A stretch of DNA of 42,042 nt from Cyanobacteriota bacterium. Its GTDB lineage: Bacteria > Cyanobacteriota > Cyanobacteriia > Cyanobacteriales > Microcoleaceae. The stretch is from NCBI GenBank assembly GCA_025362325.1, contig JANYGO010000366.1:1-42042 (forward strand), in the 5' to 3' direction. The position numbers and the translations under genes were made by a program. Position 1 is the first letter of the stretch; each line of letters begins with the position of its first letter. Shown piece by piece: positions 8,738 through 16,392 of the stretch. The notes beneath the pieces are model-generated. The model ran no database searches and had not been told where the DNA came from. It worked only from the letters and a program-made list of their open reading frames with translations.

Positions 8738-9205
8738 ATGTTGAAGAAAGAAGGAAGAATTTCCCCCACTCTCCCACTCTTTACCCGCTCGCGCTTGCCT
8801 GCTCGCGTCGCCGACTGGTGCTGAGCGCAGTCAAAGCAAGGAAGCCTTTATAGCCCTCTCCCCAGCTCCCCTCTGCCTTACTATACAGGCAGGGGTGATG
8901 TCAAGTATCTTCCGATAGATTAAGGAAATATGATTCTTTAGTAATTAGTATATTCTGATACAGAAGAACGGTTGGTACAAATGGTGGAATCCAAAAGGCA
9001 CATAGTATTGGATAGATACTTGACGAATTAAGATGAGTCCGGCTAAAGGAAGTCGGGGAGTTGAGGATTTGGGAATTATCTATTAAAGATTGGTTCCGCT
9101 AAAACAGGGACTTAAAACCAAATAACTATTGCATCTAAAATCCTCGCATCAAAAATCGGCTAGGTCTTCCCTGAAAATTGCTGAGTATTAGAAGGTAAAA
9201 GTAAG
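8738..9205. other. Intergenic leader region upstream of the second amt
   Basis: About 470 bp without a supported gene. The left half is low-complexity and repeat-derived (GGTGCTGAGCGCAGTC, CTCCCACTC type). The right half is AT-rich and contains the NtcA-like box at 8948-8961. From the box to the amt start is about 245 bp, implying a long 5' leader if transcription starts there. Confidence 0.5.
8948..8961 (+). promoter_or_regulatory. Candidate NtcA-binding site upstream of amt
   Basis: GTATATTCTGATAC is a perfect match to the cyanobacterial NtcA consensus GTA-N8-TAC. NtcA activates nitrogen-assimilation genes, including amt, under low nitrogen. Weak point: no good TAN3T -10 box is seen at the usual ~22 bp downstream. 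TACAAA at 8976 is closer than normal and TAGTAT at 9003 is further away. Confidence 0.5.
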
Positions 9206-10651
9206 GTGATTAAAAAAAGTTTCACGATCGGCATCATCGCGCTGTGGCTGTTAAGTTGGCCGCTGATGAACAATGCCTTAGCTCAAGACGCTGCTGCTCC
9301 TGGTGCGGCTGCGGTAGTGAAAAATGCGATCGACACTGGGGATACAGCCTGGATGTTAGTGTCATCAGCACTGGTACTGCTGATGACACCCGGGCTAGCA
9401 TTCTTCTACGGAGGACTGGTGCGATCGCGCAACGTGCTCAACACCATGATGATGAGTTTGGTGATGATGGGATTGATCGGCGTCACATGGACGCTGTGGG
9501 GTTACAGCTTAGCTTTTGATGTCACTCCCGGCCACCTGGATGCTAAAGGGTTCGCCACAGGACTCGAAAGCTTCATCGGCGGCTTCGACTGGATGTTTTT
9601 GAACGGCGTCGTCGCCGACAAACCAGATCCGATCGGCTACGCACCGACAATACCCCACCAAGTCTTCATGGTTTACCAGATGATGTTCGCCATCATCACT
9701 CCAGCCCTGATTTCCGGGGCGATCGTCGAACGGGTAACATTTAAAACCTACTTCTGGTTCGTGCTGCTGTGGTCAACCTTCATCTACTCACCTTTAGCCC
9801 ACTGGGTTTGGGGTAAAGGCTGGCTGGGGGCGATCGGAGCATTAGACTTTGCCGGCGGCACAGTCGTCCACATCAGTTCGGGCGTATCTGCGGTAGTCGC
9901 AGCTTGGATGATCGGGCCCCGCACAGACCACTTGAACAACCCCCACACCCCCCACAACGTACCCTACGTCTTGCTGGGAATTGGGTTGCTGTGGTTCGGC
10001 TGGTTTGGCTTCAACGGAGGTAGCGCCTTGGGTTCTGGTTCCTTAGCCACAGTGGCTTTTGTCACCACGATGATTGCTACAGCAGGCGGCGGCTTAACTT
10101 GGACAATCCTGGAATGGGTACTCAGAGGCAAACCGACAGCAGTCGGAATTGCCAGCGGCTTCCTAGCGGGACTTGTAGGCATCACACCGGCAGCAGGATT
10201 CGTGCTGCCAGTAGGAGCACTTTTGATCGGATCGATCACTTCAGTTTGCTGCTTCTTTGCCGTTAGCTTCCGGGCTAAGCTGGGGTTTGACGACTCTTTG
10301 GATACCTACCCGATTCACGGCGTCGGCGGAACTGTAGGCGCGATTCTGACTGGCGTGTTTGCCACTAAAGCCGTTAACGCGGCCGGAGCTGACGGGCTGT
10401 TTGCCGGCAATCCCGGGCAAATCGTGACCCAGTTTATAGGCGTTCTCGCTACTTACGTCTTTGCGGCTGTCGGCACTTTTGTGATTTTGAAAATTTTAGG
10501 GCAGTTTATGGAACTGCGAGTGCCCTCATCTGCTGAAGACCAAGGTTTGGATATCGGCCAGCACGGCGAAGAAGCTTACGGTGAGGATTTTGCCGGCGGT
10601 TTCAGTTCCTTTGAATCTGCTTCTCCTTTTGCGCCGAAAAAGGTGGGCTGA
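9206..10651 (+). CDS. amt: Ammonium transporter (Amt family), second of two
   Basis: 481 residues starting at GTG 9206, with GAAGG about 10 nt upstream. A signal peptide is evident (hydrophobic core to about residue 26, ending NALAQD), followed by about 11 membrane segments. Pore twin histidines are His222 (GGTVVHISSG) and His371 (YPIHGVGG), with the DFAGG aspartate and [10 protein letters not shown] present. The cytoplasmic tail SAEDQGLDIGQHGEEAY is the conserved PII-contact part. It differs widely from the Amt at 5538 outside these motifs, so the two are old paralogues rather than a fresh duplication. The upstream NtcA-like box suggests nitrogen control. Confidence 0.95.
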   Translation: MIKKSFTIGIIALWLLSWPLMNNALAQDAAAPGAAAVVKNAIDTGDTAWMLVSSALVLLMTPGLAFFYGGLVRSRNVLNTMMMSLVMMGLIGVTWTLWGYSLAFDVTPGHLDAKGFATGLESFIGGFDWMFLNGVVADKPDPIGYAPTIPHQVFMVYQMMFAIITPALISGAIVERVTFKTYFWFVLLWSTFIYSPLAHWVWGKGWLGAIGALDFAGGTVVHISSGVSAVVAAWMIGPRTDHLNNPHTPHNVPYVLLGIGLLWFGWFGFNGGSALGSGSLATVAFVTTMIATAGGGLTWTILEWVLRGKPTAVGIASGFLAGLVGITPAAGFVLPVGALLIGSITSVCCFFAVSFRAKLGFDDSLDTYPIHGVGGTVGAILTGVFATKAVNAAGADGLFAGNPGQIVTQFIGVLATYVFAAVGTFVILKILGQFMELRVPSSAEDQGLDIGQHGEEAYGEDFAGGFSSFESASPFAPKKVG

Positions 10652-10673
10652 TTTTATCGATAAGTTCGATCGT

Positions 10674-10710
10674 GTAGAGATGCAGTTATCTGCGTCTCTA
10701 CGCTTTTTTT
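10674..10710 (+). terminator. Rho-independent terminator of the second amt
   Basis: GTAGAGA-T-GCAG pairs with CTGC-G-TCTCTAC around a TTAT loop, then GC and seven Ts, 23 nt after the amt stop. A second T-run follows at once. This is the most typical intrinsic terminator in the window. Confidence 0.85.
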
Positions 10711-10724
10711 GAGTTTTTTTTGAC

Positions 10725-10908
10725 GAACCGCTCTCGTAGCGAAGAGCGCGTTCGGCGAAGCCGTTCCCGAAGGGTAGGAAGAGGAGGAAGAAGGGTTAAG
10801 AGAAGAGTAATGATACTTTTGATATCAATCGCGGCCCTAATCCATCTATAACCCAACAGTCTTATTCTTCTTTCTTCTTCCTTCGTGTCCTTCGCTACGA
10901 GAGCGGTT
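10725..10908. repeat. Internally deleted copy of the GxxExxY cassette
   Basis: It begins GAACCGCTCTCGTAGCGAAG and ends with the inverted form CTTCGCTACGAGAGCGGTT. Inside are the same GGCGAAGCCGTTCCCGAAGG and purine-rich GGAAGAAGGGTTAAG blocks as in the cassette at 10956-11508. Its right half (about 10830-10880) still resembles the gene's 5' end: CGCGGCCCTAATCC...TCTATAACCCAACAG against GGCGGCCCCAATCG...TCTATAAGCCAACTG. The central coding part is missing, so it looks like a non-autonomous deletion derivative. Confidence 0.65.
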
Positions 10909-10955
10909 AATTCGTTCTTGGCTCGGACTTGGCGCTTGTTTTAAGTTTTTTTAAC

Positions 10956-11508
10956 GAACCGCGTTGGCGTAGCCTGCGCGAAGCGCTTAGACGCTAAGAG
11001 CGCGTTCGGCGAAGCCGTTCCCGAAGGGTAGGAAGAAGAGGAAGAAGGGTTAAGATGAGAGAATTATTCGTTTGATGCCTTCTTTGAGGATGGGAACGTT
11101 GAAGTTGATGAGAAGGCCTAGGGTTTTTTTGGTCATTTTTAGATAGGAGATAACTTGGGCGTCGTTGATGGGGGCTAGCTTTTCGACAGCTTTTAGTTCG
11201 ACAACTAAGATATCGCCAACCAGAAACTCTAATTGACCTTCGCCGACGGAAATGACCTTTGTAGTTGATTGCTACTGGCTTTCTAGGCTCACAAGCTATC
11301 CCCCGTAAGCCAAATTCAACTTCTAAGGATTCCTGATACACTGATTCTAAAAATCCTGGGCCCAACAGCCGATGCACTTCAATGGCGGCCCCAATCGCTC
11401 TATAAGCCAACTGTTCCACCTGTTCGCCCAACTCTCTCATTCTTCTTTCTTCTTCCTACCCTTCGGGAACGGCTTCGCCGAACGCGTCCTTTGCTACGAG
11501 AGCGGTTC
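10956..11508. mobile_element. Repeat-bounded cassette carrying a GxxExxY gene
   Basis: Both ends carry the same short-repeat family in opposite orientation. On the left is GAACCGCGTTGGCGTAGCC followed by CGTTCGGCGAAGCCGTTCCC, GAAGGGTAGGAAGAAG. On the right is the reverse complement, CTTCTTCCTACCCTTCGGG, then AACGGCTTCGCCGAACGCG, ending ACGAGAGCGGTTC. A frameshifted GxxExxY gene fills the space. No transposase is present, and target-site duplications could not be identified, so calling it mobile is inference from the inverted ends and the neighbouring deleted copy. Confidence 0.5.
11050..11440 (-). pseudogene. GxxExxY protein (PDDEXK_3-like), single-base frameshift
   Basis: The N-terminal frame from ATG 11440 gives about 65 family-like residues, including RAIGAAIEVHRLLGPG and the name-giving G-x-x-E-x-x-Y in GFLESVY. 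After YKGHF the frame becomes arginine-rich nonsense. Dropping one G of the GG at 11248-11249 restores FVGEGQLEFLVGD, then ILVVELKAVEKLAPI and LGLLINFNVPILKEG, ending at a TAA at 11050, for a normal ~129-residue protein. The D...E-L-K arrangement is the PD-(D/E)XK nuclease-like core of this family, whose biological role is not established. The unshifted frame runs on to 10994. It could also be a sequencing error. Inverted repeats flank it. Confidence 0.85.
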
Positions 11509-11637
11509 ATTCCTTCTTCCCTCTCATTGACAATATAAACACCTTAACCGCTGTTCCCTACTCAAGCAAATAATCCCGATCGCACCCAGGCCTTCTAAAA
11601 TCAAAGGTAATTAACCTAGATTTCAACTCGATACCGC

Positions 11638-12843
11638 ATGGATACTAAAGCTTTTAAACGATCGCTCCAACAGTCTGAAAACTACCACCGCAAGGGTTTC
11701 GGACACGAAGCTGAGGTAGCTGACGTGATGCAGACGGCTTATCAGAGCAGTCTGATCCAGCAAATTCGCGACAACAATTACAGGCTGCAACGTGGTGCAG
11801 TCACCATCCGGCTGGCTGAGGCTTTTGGCTTTTGCTGGGGGGTGGAACGCGCTGTGGCTATTGCTTACGAGACTCGCCAGCATTTCCCGTCGGAACGAAT
11901 TTGGATTACTAATGAGATTATTCATAATCCCTCTGTAAATCAGCATTTGCGGGATATGGAAGTAGGTTTTATTGCTGTTGAAAAGGGAGAGAAAGATTTT
12001 TCGGTGGTGGATAGCGGCGATGTGGTAATTTTACCGGCTTTTGGGGCGAGCGTGCAAGAAATGCAGTTGCTTAACGATAAGGGCTGCAAGATTGTTGATA
12101 CTACTTGTCCTTGGGTTTCTAAGGTTTGGAATACTGTTGAGAAGCACAAGAAGAAAGATTATACTTCGATAATTCACGGTCAGTACAAGCATGAGGAAAC
12201 TGTGGCTACCAGTTCTTTTGCTGATAAGTATTTGATTGTGCTGAATTTGCAGGAAGCTGAATATGTCAGCAATTATATCTTGCACGGGGGCGACCGCGAG
12301 CAGTTTCTTGCTAAGTTTGGCAAGGCTTATTCTGCTGGTTTTGACCCGGCTCGGGATTTGGTAAGTGTCGGGATTGCTAACCAAACTACTATGCTCAAAA
12401 CTGAAACTGAGAATATTGGCAAGTTGTTTGAAAAGACGATGATGCGCAAATTCGGGCCGGAGAATCTTAACGAACATTTTCTGAGTTTTAATACTATCTG
12501 CGATGCGACTCAGGAACGGCAAGATGCTATGTTAAGTTTGGTTGAAGAAAAGTTGGATTTGATGTTGGTGATTGGGGGTTTTAATTCTTCTAATACTACG
12601 CATTTACAGGAAATTGCGATCGACAAAACTCTTCCTTCTTATCACATTGATTCTGCTGAGCGCATTTTACCGGGAAATCGCATCGAACACAAGCCTTTGG
12701 GCGGAGATTTGGTCGTAGCTGAAAATTGGCTGCCTGATGGTAATATTGTCGTCGGCGTGACTTCGGGTGCTTCGACTCCTGATAAGGTGGTTGAAGATGC
12801 GATCGATCGCATTTTTGCCCTCAAAGCCGCTGCTGTTGCCTAA
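11638..12843 (+). CDS. ispH: 4-hydroxy-3-methylbut-2-enyl diphosphate reductase
   Basis: The last enzyme of the MEP isoprenoid pathway, an iron-sulfur protein giving IPP and DMAPP, the precursors of carotenoids, phytol and quinones. At 401 residues it is the long cyanobacterial/plant form. The three cluster cysteines are visible: Cys66 in [10 protein letters not shown], Cys157 in DTTCPWVSK and Cys288 in [10 protein letters not shown]. Other family motifs are [25 protein letters not shown] and TSGASTPD. The ATG at 11638 fits the cyanobacterial N-terminus ([10 protein letters not shown]). The gene appears monocistronic; the upstream DNA is repeat-derived. Confidence 0.97.
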   Translation: MDTKAFKRSLQQSENYHRKGFGHEAEVADVMQTAYQSSLIQQIRDNNYRLQRGAVTIRLAEAFGFCWGVERAVAIAYETRQHFPSERIWITNEIIHNPSVNQHLRDMEVGFIAVEKGEKDFSVVDSGDVVILPAFGASVQEMQLLNDKGCKIVDTTCPWVSKVWNTVEKHKKKDYTSIIHGQYKHEETVATSSFADKYLIVLNLQEAEYVSNYILHGGDREQFLAKFGKAYSAGFDPARDLVSVGIANQTTMLKTETENIGKLFEKTMMRKFGPENLNEHFLSFNTICDATQERQDAMLSLVEEKLDLMLVIGGFNSSNTTHLQEIAIDKTLPSYHIDSAERILPGNRIEHKPLGGDLVVAENWLPDGNIVVGVTSGASTPDKVVEDAIDRIFALKAAAVA

Positions 12844-12871
12844 TTATCTTTAGATTTGCGCGCGGGCGACC

Positions 12872-12938
12872 AGAAACCGGGTTTTTTACCAAAATATTTG
12901 CCCACAACCCTCCATCTCGGTTCAAAAACCCGGTTTCT
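12872..12938. repeat. Inverted repeat downstream of ispH
   Basis: AGAAACCGGGTTTTT at 12872-12886 and its exact reverse complement AAAAACCCGGTTTCT at 12924-12938 enclose 37 bp. It lies 28 bp after the ispH stop. It could help 3'-end formation, but this AGAAACCGGGTTTCT-type palindrome is, from general knowledge, a common dispersed element in filamentous cyanobacteria. Confidence 0.75.
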
Positions 12939-13159
12939 TTGTTTGGGTGCGTCCAAGACTCATCTTCTTTCGGGACTGCACTCGCAATCATCACTTTCTC
13001 AGACTAGATACTCCAATTGCTCTGGTACCATACAATCAATTATCCGAGTCGATCTGCGTTGATCTGCGGTTCGTTTCCCTAATAATTTCTCCCCTGCGTC
13101 GCCACCCAATATTTTTTCACTAAATTATTAAAAATTCGCCTTTTTTTTGGGTAAAAAGC

Positions 13160-13188
13160 TTGACGCGGCTGCCTTGACAAGGTATTAT
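13160..13188 (+). promoter_or_regulatory. Sigma-70-type promoter candidate for the CHASE3 kinase
   Basis: TTGACG at 13160-13165 and TATTAT at 13183-13188 are separated by exactly 17 bp. Transcription from here would give a leader of about 365 nt before the kinase ATG. Confidence 0.55.
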
Positions 13189-13541
13189 TAAATAATGGGA
13201 ATATTGGCAATTTTAAAACTTAAGTCACCACTTTCATTATTTAAAATACACCCCAAAAATCAAGTGAAGTCAATAGGTAAAAACTCCTTTTTTTGCGCCG
13301 CGATTTGAAATTGTCAAAGCAGCGCGATCGATGCCACAGAAAATGGCAAATTAAGCTTTGCTAGCAGCGAGAGATTGTCTGTTTGCCGTATCCTACTTAA
13401 GGAGGATGCGAGGGCGATAGAGACTAGACTAAAAACAAGATCTATCGCACATTTGAGCCTTAAATTTATCTGCTTTGGCAGCCGTGTCTGCCCGAGCAAA
13501 AAATTCATCGCCCACATCTAATTAAAATAAAAAAAAGCAGG

Positions 13542-13556
13542 ACTCGCGCAGCGAGT
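13542..13556 (+). promoter_or_regulatory. Hairpin next to the kinase start codon
   Basis: ACTCGC-GCA-GCGAGT is a perfect 6-bp stem with a 3-nt loop, ending 5 nt before the ATG at 13562. There is no Shine-Dalgarno at normal distance; the nearest GGA lies just 5' of the hairpin. If folded, the stem could bring GGA closer to the ATG or hinder initiation. A role is inferred only. Confidence 0.35.
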
Positions 13557-13561
13557 ATTTA

Positions 13562-15520
13562 ATGAACAAATCGCTGACTCGCCAAATCACCGCAGGCATC
13601 GGCATGGCCTTGGCGCTGCTCATTTTCAATGCGGTAACTTCTTACTGCAATACTCTCAAATTAGTCGAAAACGAACGCTCGGTGAGCCACACTCACCGAG
13701 TTTTAACCGAACTCGAAGCCACGCTTTCCACATTAAAAGATGCTGAAACCGGACAGCGCGGTTATTTGCTGACCGGAGAAGAACGGTATTTAGAACCTTA
13801 TCAAAGCGCGATCGCCCGCGTCAACGCACAAGTAGACGGATTGCAGCAGCTAACCGCCGACAACAACCAGCAGCAACAGCGAATTCGGGACTTGAAAATT
13901 GCGATCGACTCTAAATTAGCCGAACTTGAAGAAACGATCGTTCTGCGGCGCGAAAAAAACTTAGAAGCCGCCCTGCGGCTGGTAAAAACCGATCGGGGAA
14001 AGCAAATCATGGGCGACATTCGGCAGCAGATAGCCGCCATGACTGCCGAAGAAACTCAGTTATTGCAGCAGCGCGCTAGAGAATCTCAAGCCAGCGCTAA
14101 TTTGACAATCCTGACTTTTACCGTTGCTGCTTCAGTAAATTTCCTGTTGATGGTGTTAGTTTACTATTTGGTGCAGCGCGATCGAACTTGGCGCGACAAT
14201 GCCGAAATCAAGCAAAATCAACTGTTAGAACAGCTAGAGGACGATCGCAATTCCCTGCAATTAACCGAAGAACGTTTCCGCCGCGCCATTCTCGACGCGC
14301 CACTGCCAATTATGCTGCACGCTGAAAACGGAGAAGTTTTGCAAGTTAACTCGGCTTGGACAGAACTCTCAGGCTACGAATACTCAGAAATTTCCACAAT
14401 TGAAGATTGGACAGAAAAAGCTTACGGCTGCCGCAAATCGCTAGTGCAACAAGATATCGAACGGCTGCACCAATTAAACGGGCGCGTTTCTGAAGGCGAA
14501 TACATAATTACCACAGCCAGCGGCGAAAGTCGAATTTGGGACTTTTATTCCGCACCTTTAGGCAAGCTTTCCGACGGCAGAAGTTTAGTAATTAGTACCG
14601 CCATTGACATAACTGCTAGCAAACAAGCAGAAGCTGAAATTCGGATGCTCAACGCTACTTTAGAACGGCAGGTGGAACTCCGCACTAATCAACTCCAAGC
14701 AGTTAACGATGAATTAGAAGCTTTCACCTATACCGTCGCCCACGATTTGCGTGCTCCCCTGCGGGGAATGCAGGGGTTGGCTGAAGCTTTATTAGAAGAT
14801 TACCGCCACCTCCTCGACGAACTCGGTCAAGAATACGCCCAGCAAATTGTTAATTCTGGGAAACAATTAGAAGATTTGATCCAAGATTTGCTAGCATACA
14901 GCCGCCTGAGCCGCACTGATTTATCGCTGCAAGTTCTAGACTTAGAATCTGCTGTCGCCGAGGCAATTGCTATGGTACAAGGTGACGCTAAATCTAGCGG
15001 CGCTCAAATCAGCGTGCGCTCGCCTTTATTGGCAGTAATTGCCCACCGCGTTACTTTGGTTCAAGTAATCGCAAATCTGCTCACCAATGCTATAAAATTT
15101 GTGGAAGGCGCACCGCCGCAAGTGCAAATATGGGCTGAGGAAATTGAGATTCCTCAAGAGCCAGAGACAGACGCGCAGACAGCGGGAGAATGGCAAAGGG
15201 CGACATTGGGACAGTGGGAGAATTCCCAGTTACTGATTTCCAGTTGCCCATTGCCCGCTCGCACAATCCGTCTTTGGGTAGAAGACAACGGCATCGGTAT
15301 TGCTCCAGAACATCAAAAACGGATTTTTCGCGTCTTTGAACGGCTGCACGGTATCGAGTCTTACCCCGGAACTGGTATAGGATTGGCTATTGTACAAAAA
15401 GGAGTCGATCGCATGGGCGGTCAAGTTGGGTTGGAATCTCAATTAGGACAAGGGAGTCGATTTTGGATACAACTGAGGAAGCACGAGGGAAATGCAGACG
15501 ATTTTGCTGGTGGAAGATAA
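13562..15520 (+). CDS. CHASE3-PAS sensor histidine kinase
   Basis: A 652-residue membrane sensor kinase. Membrane helices lie at about 12-29 and 183-203. Between them is a mostly helical extracytoplasmic CHASE3 domain (DAETGQRGYLLTGEERYLEP is typical). Then come a PAS domain at about 235-355, a short coiled coil, HisKA with His394 in TVAHDLRAPLRG, and an HATPase domain with N-box NLLTNAIKF and G-boxes DNGIGIAPEH and GTGIGLAIVQ. The HDLRAPLR motif and ERLHG end are typical of the cyanobacterial phytochrome-like kinase group. Its stop codon lies inside the next gene, so kinase and response regulator are translationally coupled. The signal is unknown. Confidence 0.93.
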   Translation: MNKSLTRQITAGIGMALALLIFNAVTSYCNTLKLVENERSVSHTHRVLTELEATLSTLKDAETGQRGYLLTGEERYLEPYQSAIARVNAQVDGLQQLTADNNQQQQRIRDLKIAIDSKLAELEETIVLRREKNLEAALRLVKTDRGKQIMGDIRQQIAAMTAEETQLLQQRARESQASANLTILTFTVAASVNFLLMVLVYYLVQRDRTWRDNAEIKQNQLLEQLEDDRNSLQLTEERFRRAILDAPLPIMLHAENGEVLQVNSAWTELSGYEYSEISTIEDWTEKAYGCRKSLVQQDIERLHQLNGRVSEGEYIITTASGESRIWDFYSAPLGKLSDGRSLVISTAIDITASKQAEAEIRMLNATLERQVELRTNQLQAVNDELEAFTYTVAHDLRAPLRGMQGLAEALLEDYRHLLDELGQEYAQQIVNSGKQLEDLIQDLLAYSRLSRTDLSLQVLDLESAVAEAIAMVQGDAKSSGAQISVRSPLLAVIAHRVTLVQVIANLLTNAIKFVEGAPPQVQIWAEEIEIPQEPETDAQTAGEWQRATLGQWENSQLLISSCPLPARTIRLWVEDNGIGIAPEHQKRIFRVFERLHGIESYPGTGIGLAIVQKGVDRMGGQVGLESQLGQGSRFWIQLRKHEGNADDFAGGR

Positions 15521-15944
15521 TCCCGTTGATATTTTGTTGATGCAGCGGGCTTTTCGCGATCGGACTTTTAGTAATATTTCGCTGCAAATTGTCCGAAATG
15601 GAGATGCAGCGGTTTTTTATTTGAATGGTGACGCAGAATACAGCGATCGCGATCGCTATCCTTTACCTGCGATAATTTTACTAGATTTGAAGTTGCCCAG
15701 GCGATCGGGCCACGAGGTTCTCGGTTGGCTGAAGCAGCAGCCGGATCTCAAACGCTTGCCGGTGGTTATTCTTACTTCTTCTAGGCAAACACTTGATGTC
15801 AATCGAGCTTACGATTTAGGGGTAAATTCTTATTTGGTTAAACCTGTCGGGTTTGCTTCTTTATCGGAAATGATGCAGAGTTTTGGCAAGTATTGGCTCA
15901 ATCATACCGAACTGCCGGAACCAATCGATATTTCTGGTTTTTAG
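15492..15944 (+). CDS. Rcp1-like single-domain response regulator
   Basis: 150 residues made of one receiver domain, ILLVEDNPVDILLMQRAF at the N-terminus. The phospho-acceptor Asp is in LLDLKLPRRSG, Thr/Ser in ILTSSRQ and Lys in YLVKPVGF. There is no output domain. The RNGDAAVFYLNG and DLKLPRRSGHEVL features match Rcp1-type partners of phytochrome-like kinases. The ATG at 15492 has GAGG 5 nt upstream and overlaps the kinase gene by 29 nt, a strong sign that the two form a cognate pair. Confidence 0.93.
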   Translation: MQTILLVEDNPVDILLMQRAFRDRTFSNISLQIVRNGDAAVFYLNGDAEYSDRDRYPLPAIILLDLKLPRRSGHEVLGWLKQQPDLKRLPVVILTSSRQTLDVNRAYDLGVNSYLVKPVGFASLSEMMQSFGKYWLNHTELPEPIDISGF

Positions 15945-16392
15945 CTGCGGTTTTCCGGTTTTTATGGCTGGTTTCTTTGCGATCTGGAAGCTCTGGGTAA
16001 CGAGTGATATCGTTTCTGGTTGCATCGTCAGGTGATTTAACCTTTAAGTAAGTAGGCGGTAATAAAACAAAGTATGTTAAATAATTTACAAATTACGCTC
16101 GATTGGCTCGTAGTGAGGGCTTCAGCCCTGTTTTGAGGGCCCAAGCCCGGGCCTACAAACCTTGAATTATTTACGCCGACTTAGTTAACGCAGAGAACAC
16201 AGAGGGAGATTGCAGAGATGAATAATTCCGATGAAGAGTAGATTTGATATGAGATATGATAAAATACCAGCAAATACAATCAATATACGTGCCAGTCTAA
16301 TTAACCAACTAACTAAATATTCAAATCGTCTGGATTGCTCAATAACATATTTTTTGATTTAAAAATGTTTTCCTCATACAAAAAGTGAAATT
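15945..16392. other. Intergenic region with a dispersed hairpin repeat
   Basis: About 450 bp without a supported gene. A repeat-like segment at about 16100-16160 contains CGTAGTGAGGGCTTCAGCCC, related to the unit of the array at 19347-19785, followed by a second GC-rich palindrome GGCCCAAGCCCGGGCC. AT-rich sequence precedes the next gene; no clear promoter pair was found. Confidence 0.5.
16109..16128. repeat. Single copy of the GTAGTGAGG-hairpin repeat
   Basis: CGTAGTGAGGGCTTCAGCCC matches the first unit of the tandem array at 19347 (GTAGTGAGGACTTCAGTCC). The stem GGGCT/AGCCC here corresponds to GGACT/AGTCC there, so a G-C pair has become A-T with pairing kept. Confidence 0.7.

Larger units (their letters stand above)
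12939..13561. other. Long intergenic region upstream of the CHASE3 kinase
   Basis: About 620 bp without a supported gene. It contains the promoter candidate at 13160-13188 and an AT-rich leader ending in a hairpin beside the kinase start codon. No conserved riboswitch structure was recognised. Confidence 0.5.

Noticed and set aside
9020..9110. glnA-type glutamine riboswitch before amt (a GGAAGTCGG motif at about 9048)
   Set aside because: Only the short GGAAGT-GG piece resembles the motif. The CGTTCA and GAAGGAACG parts and the three stems are missing.
10994..11440. A 148-residue protein read straight through on the minus strand
   Set aside because: The second half is arginine/proline-rich and unlike any protein, while a one-base shift gives a normal GxxExxY end.
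13085..13090. tRNA or other structural RNA in the long gaps (12.9-13.5, 15.9-16.4, 25.1-25.4 kb)
   Set aside because: No T-loop GGTTCRANTCC with matching acceptor stem was found in any of them by eye.
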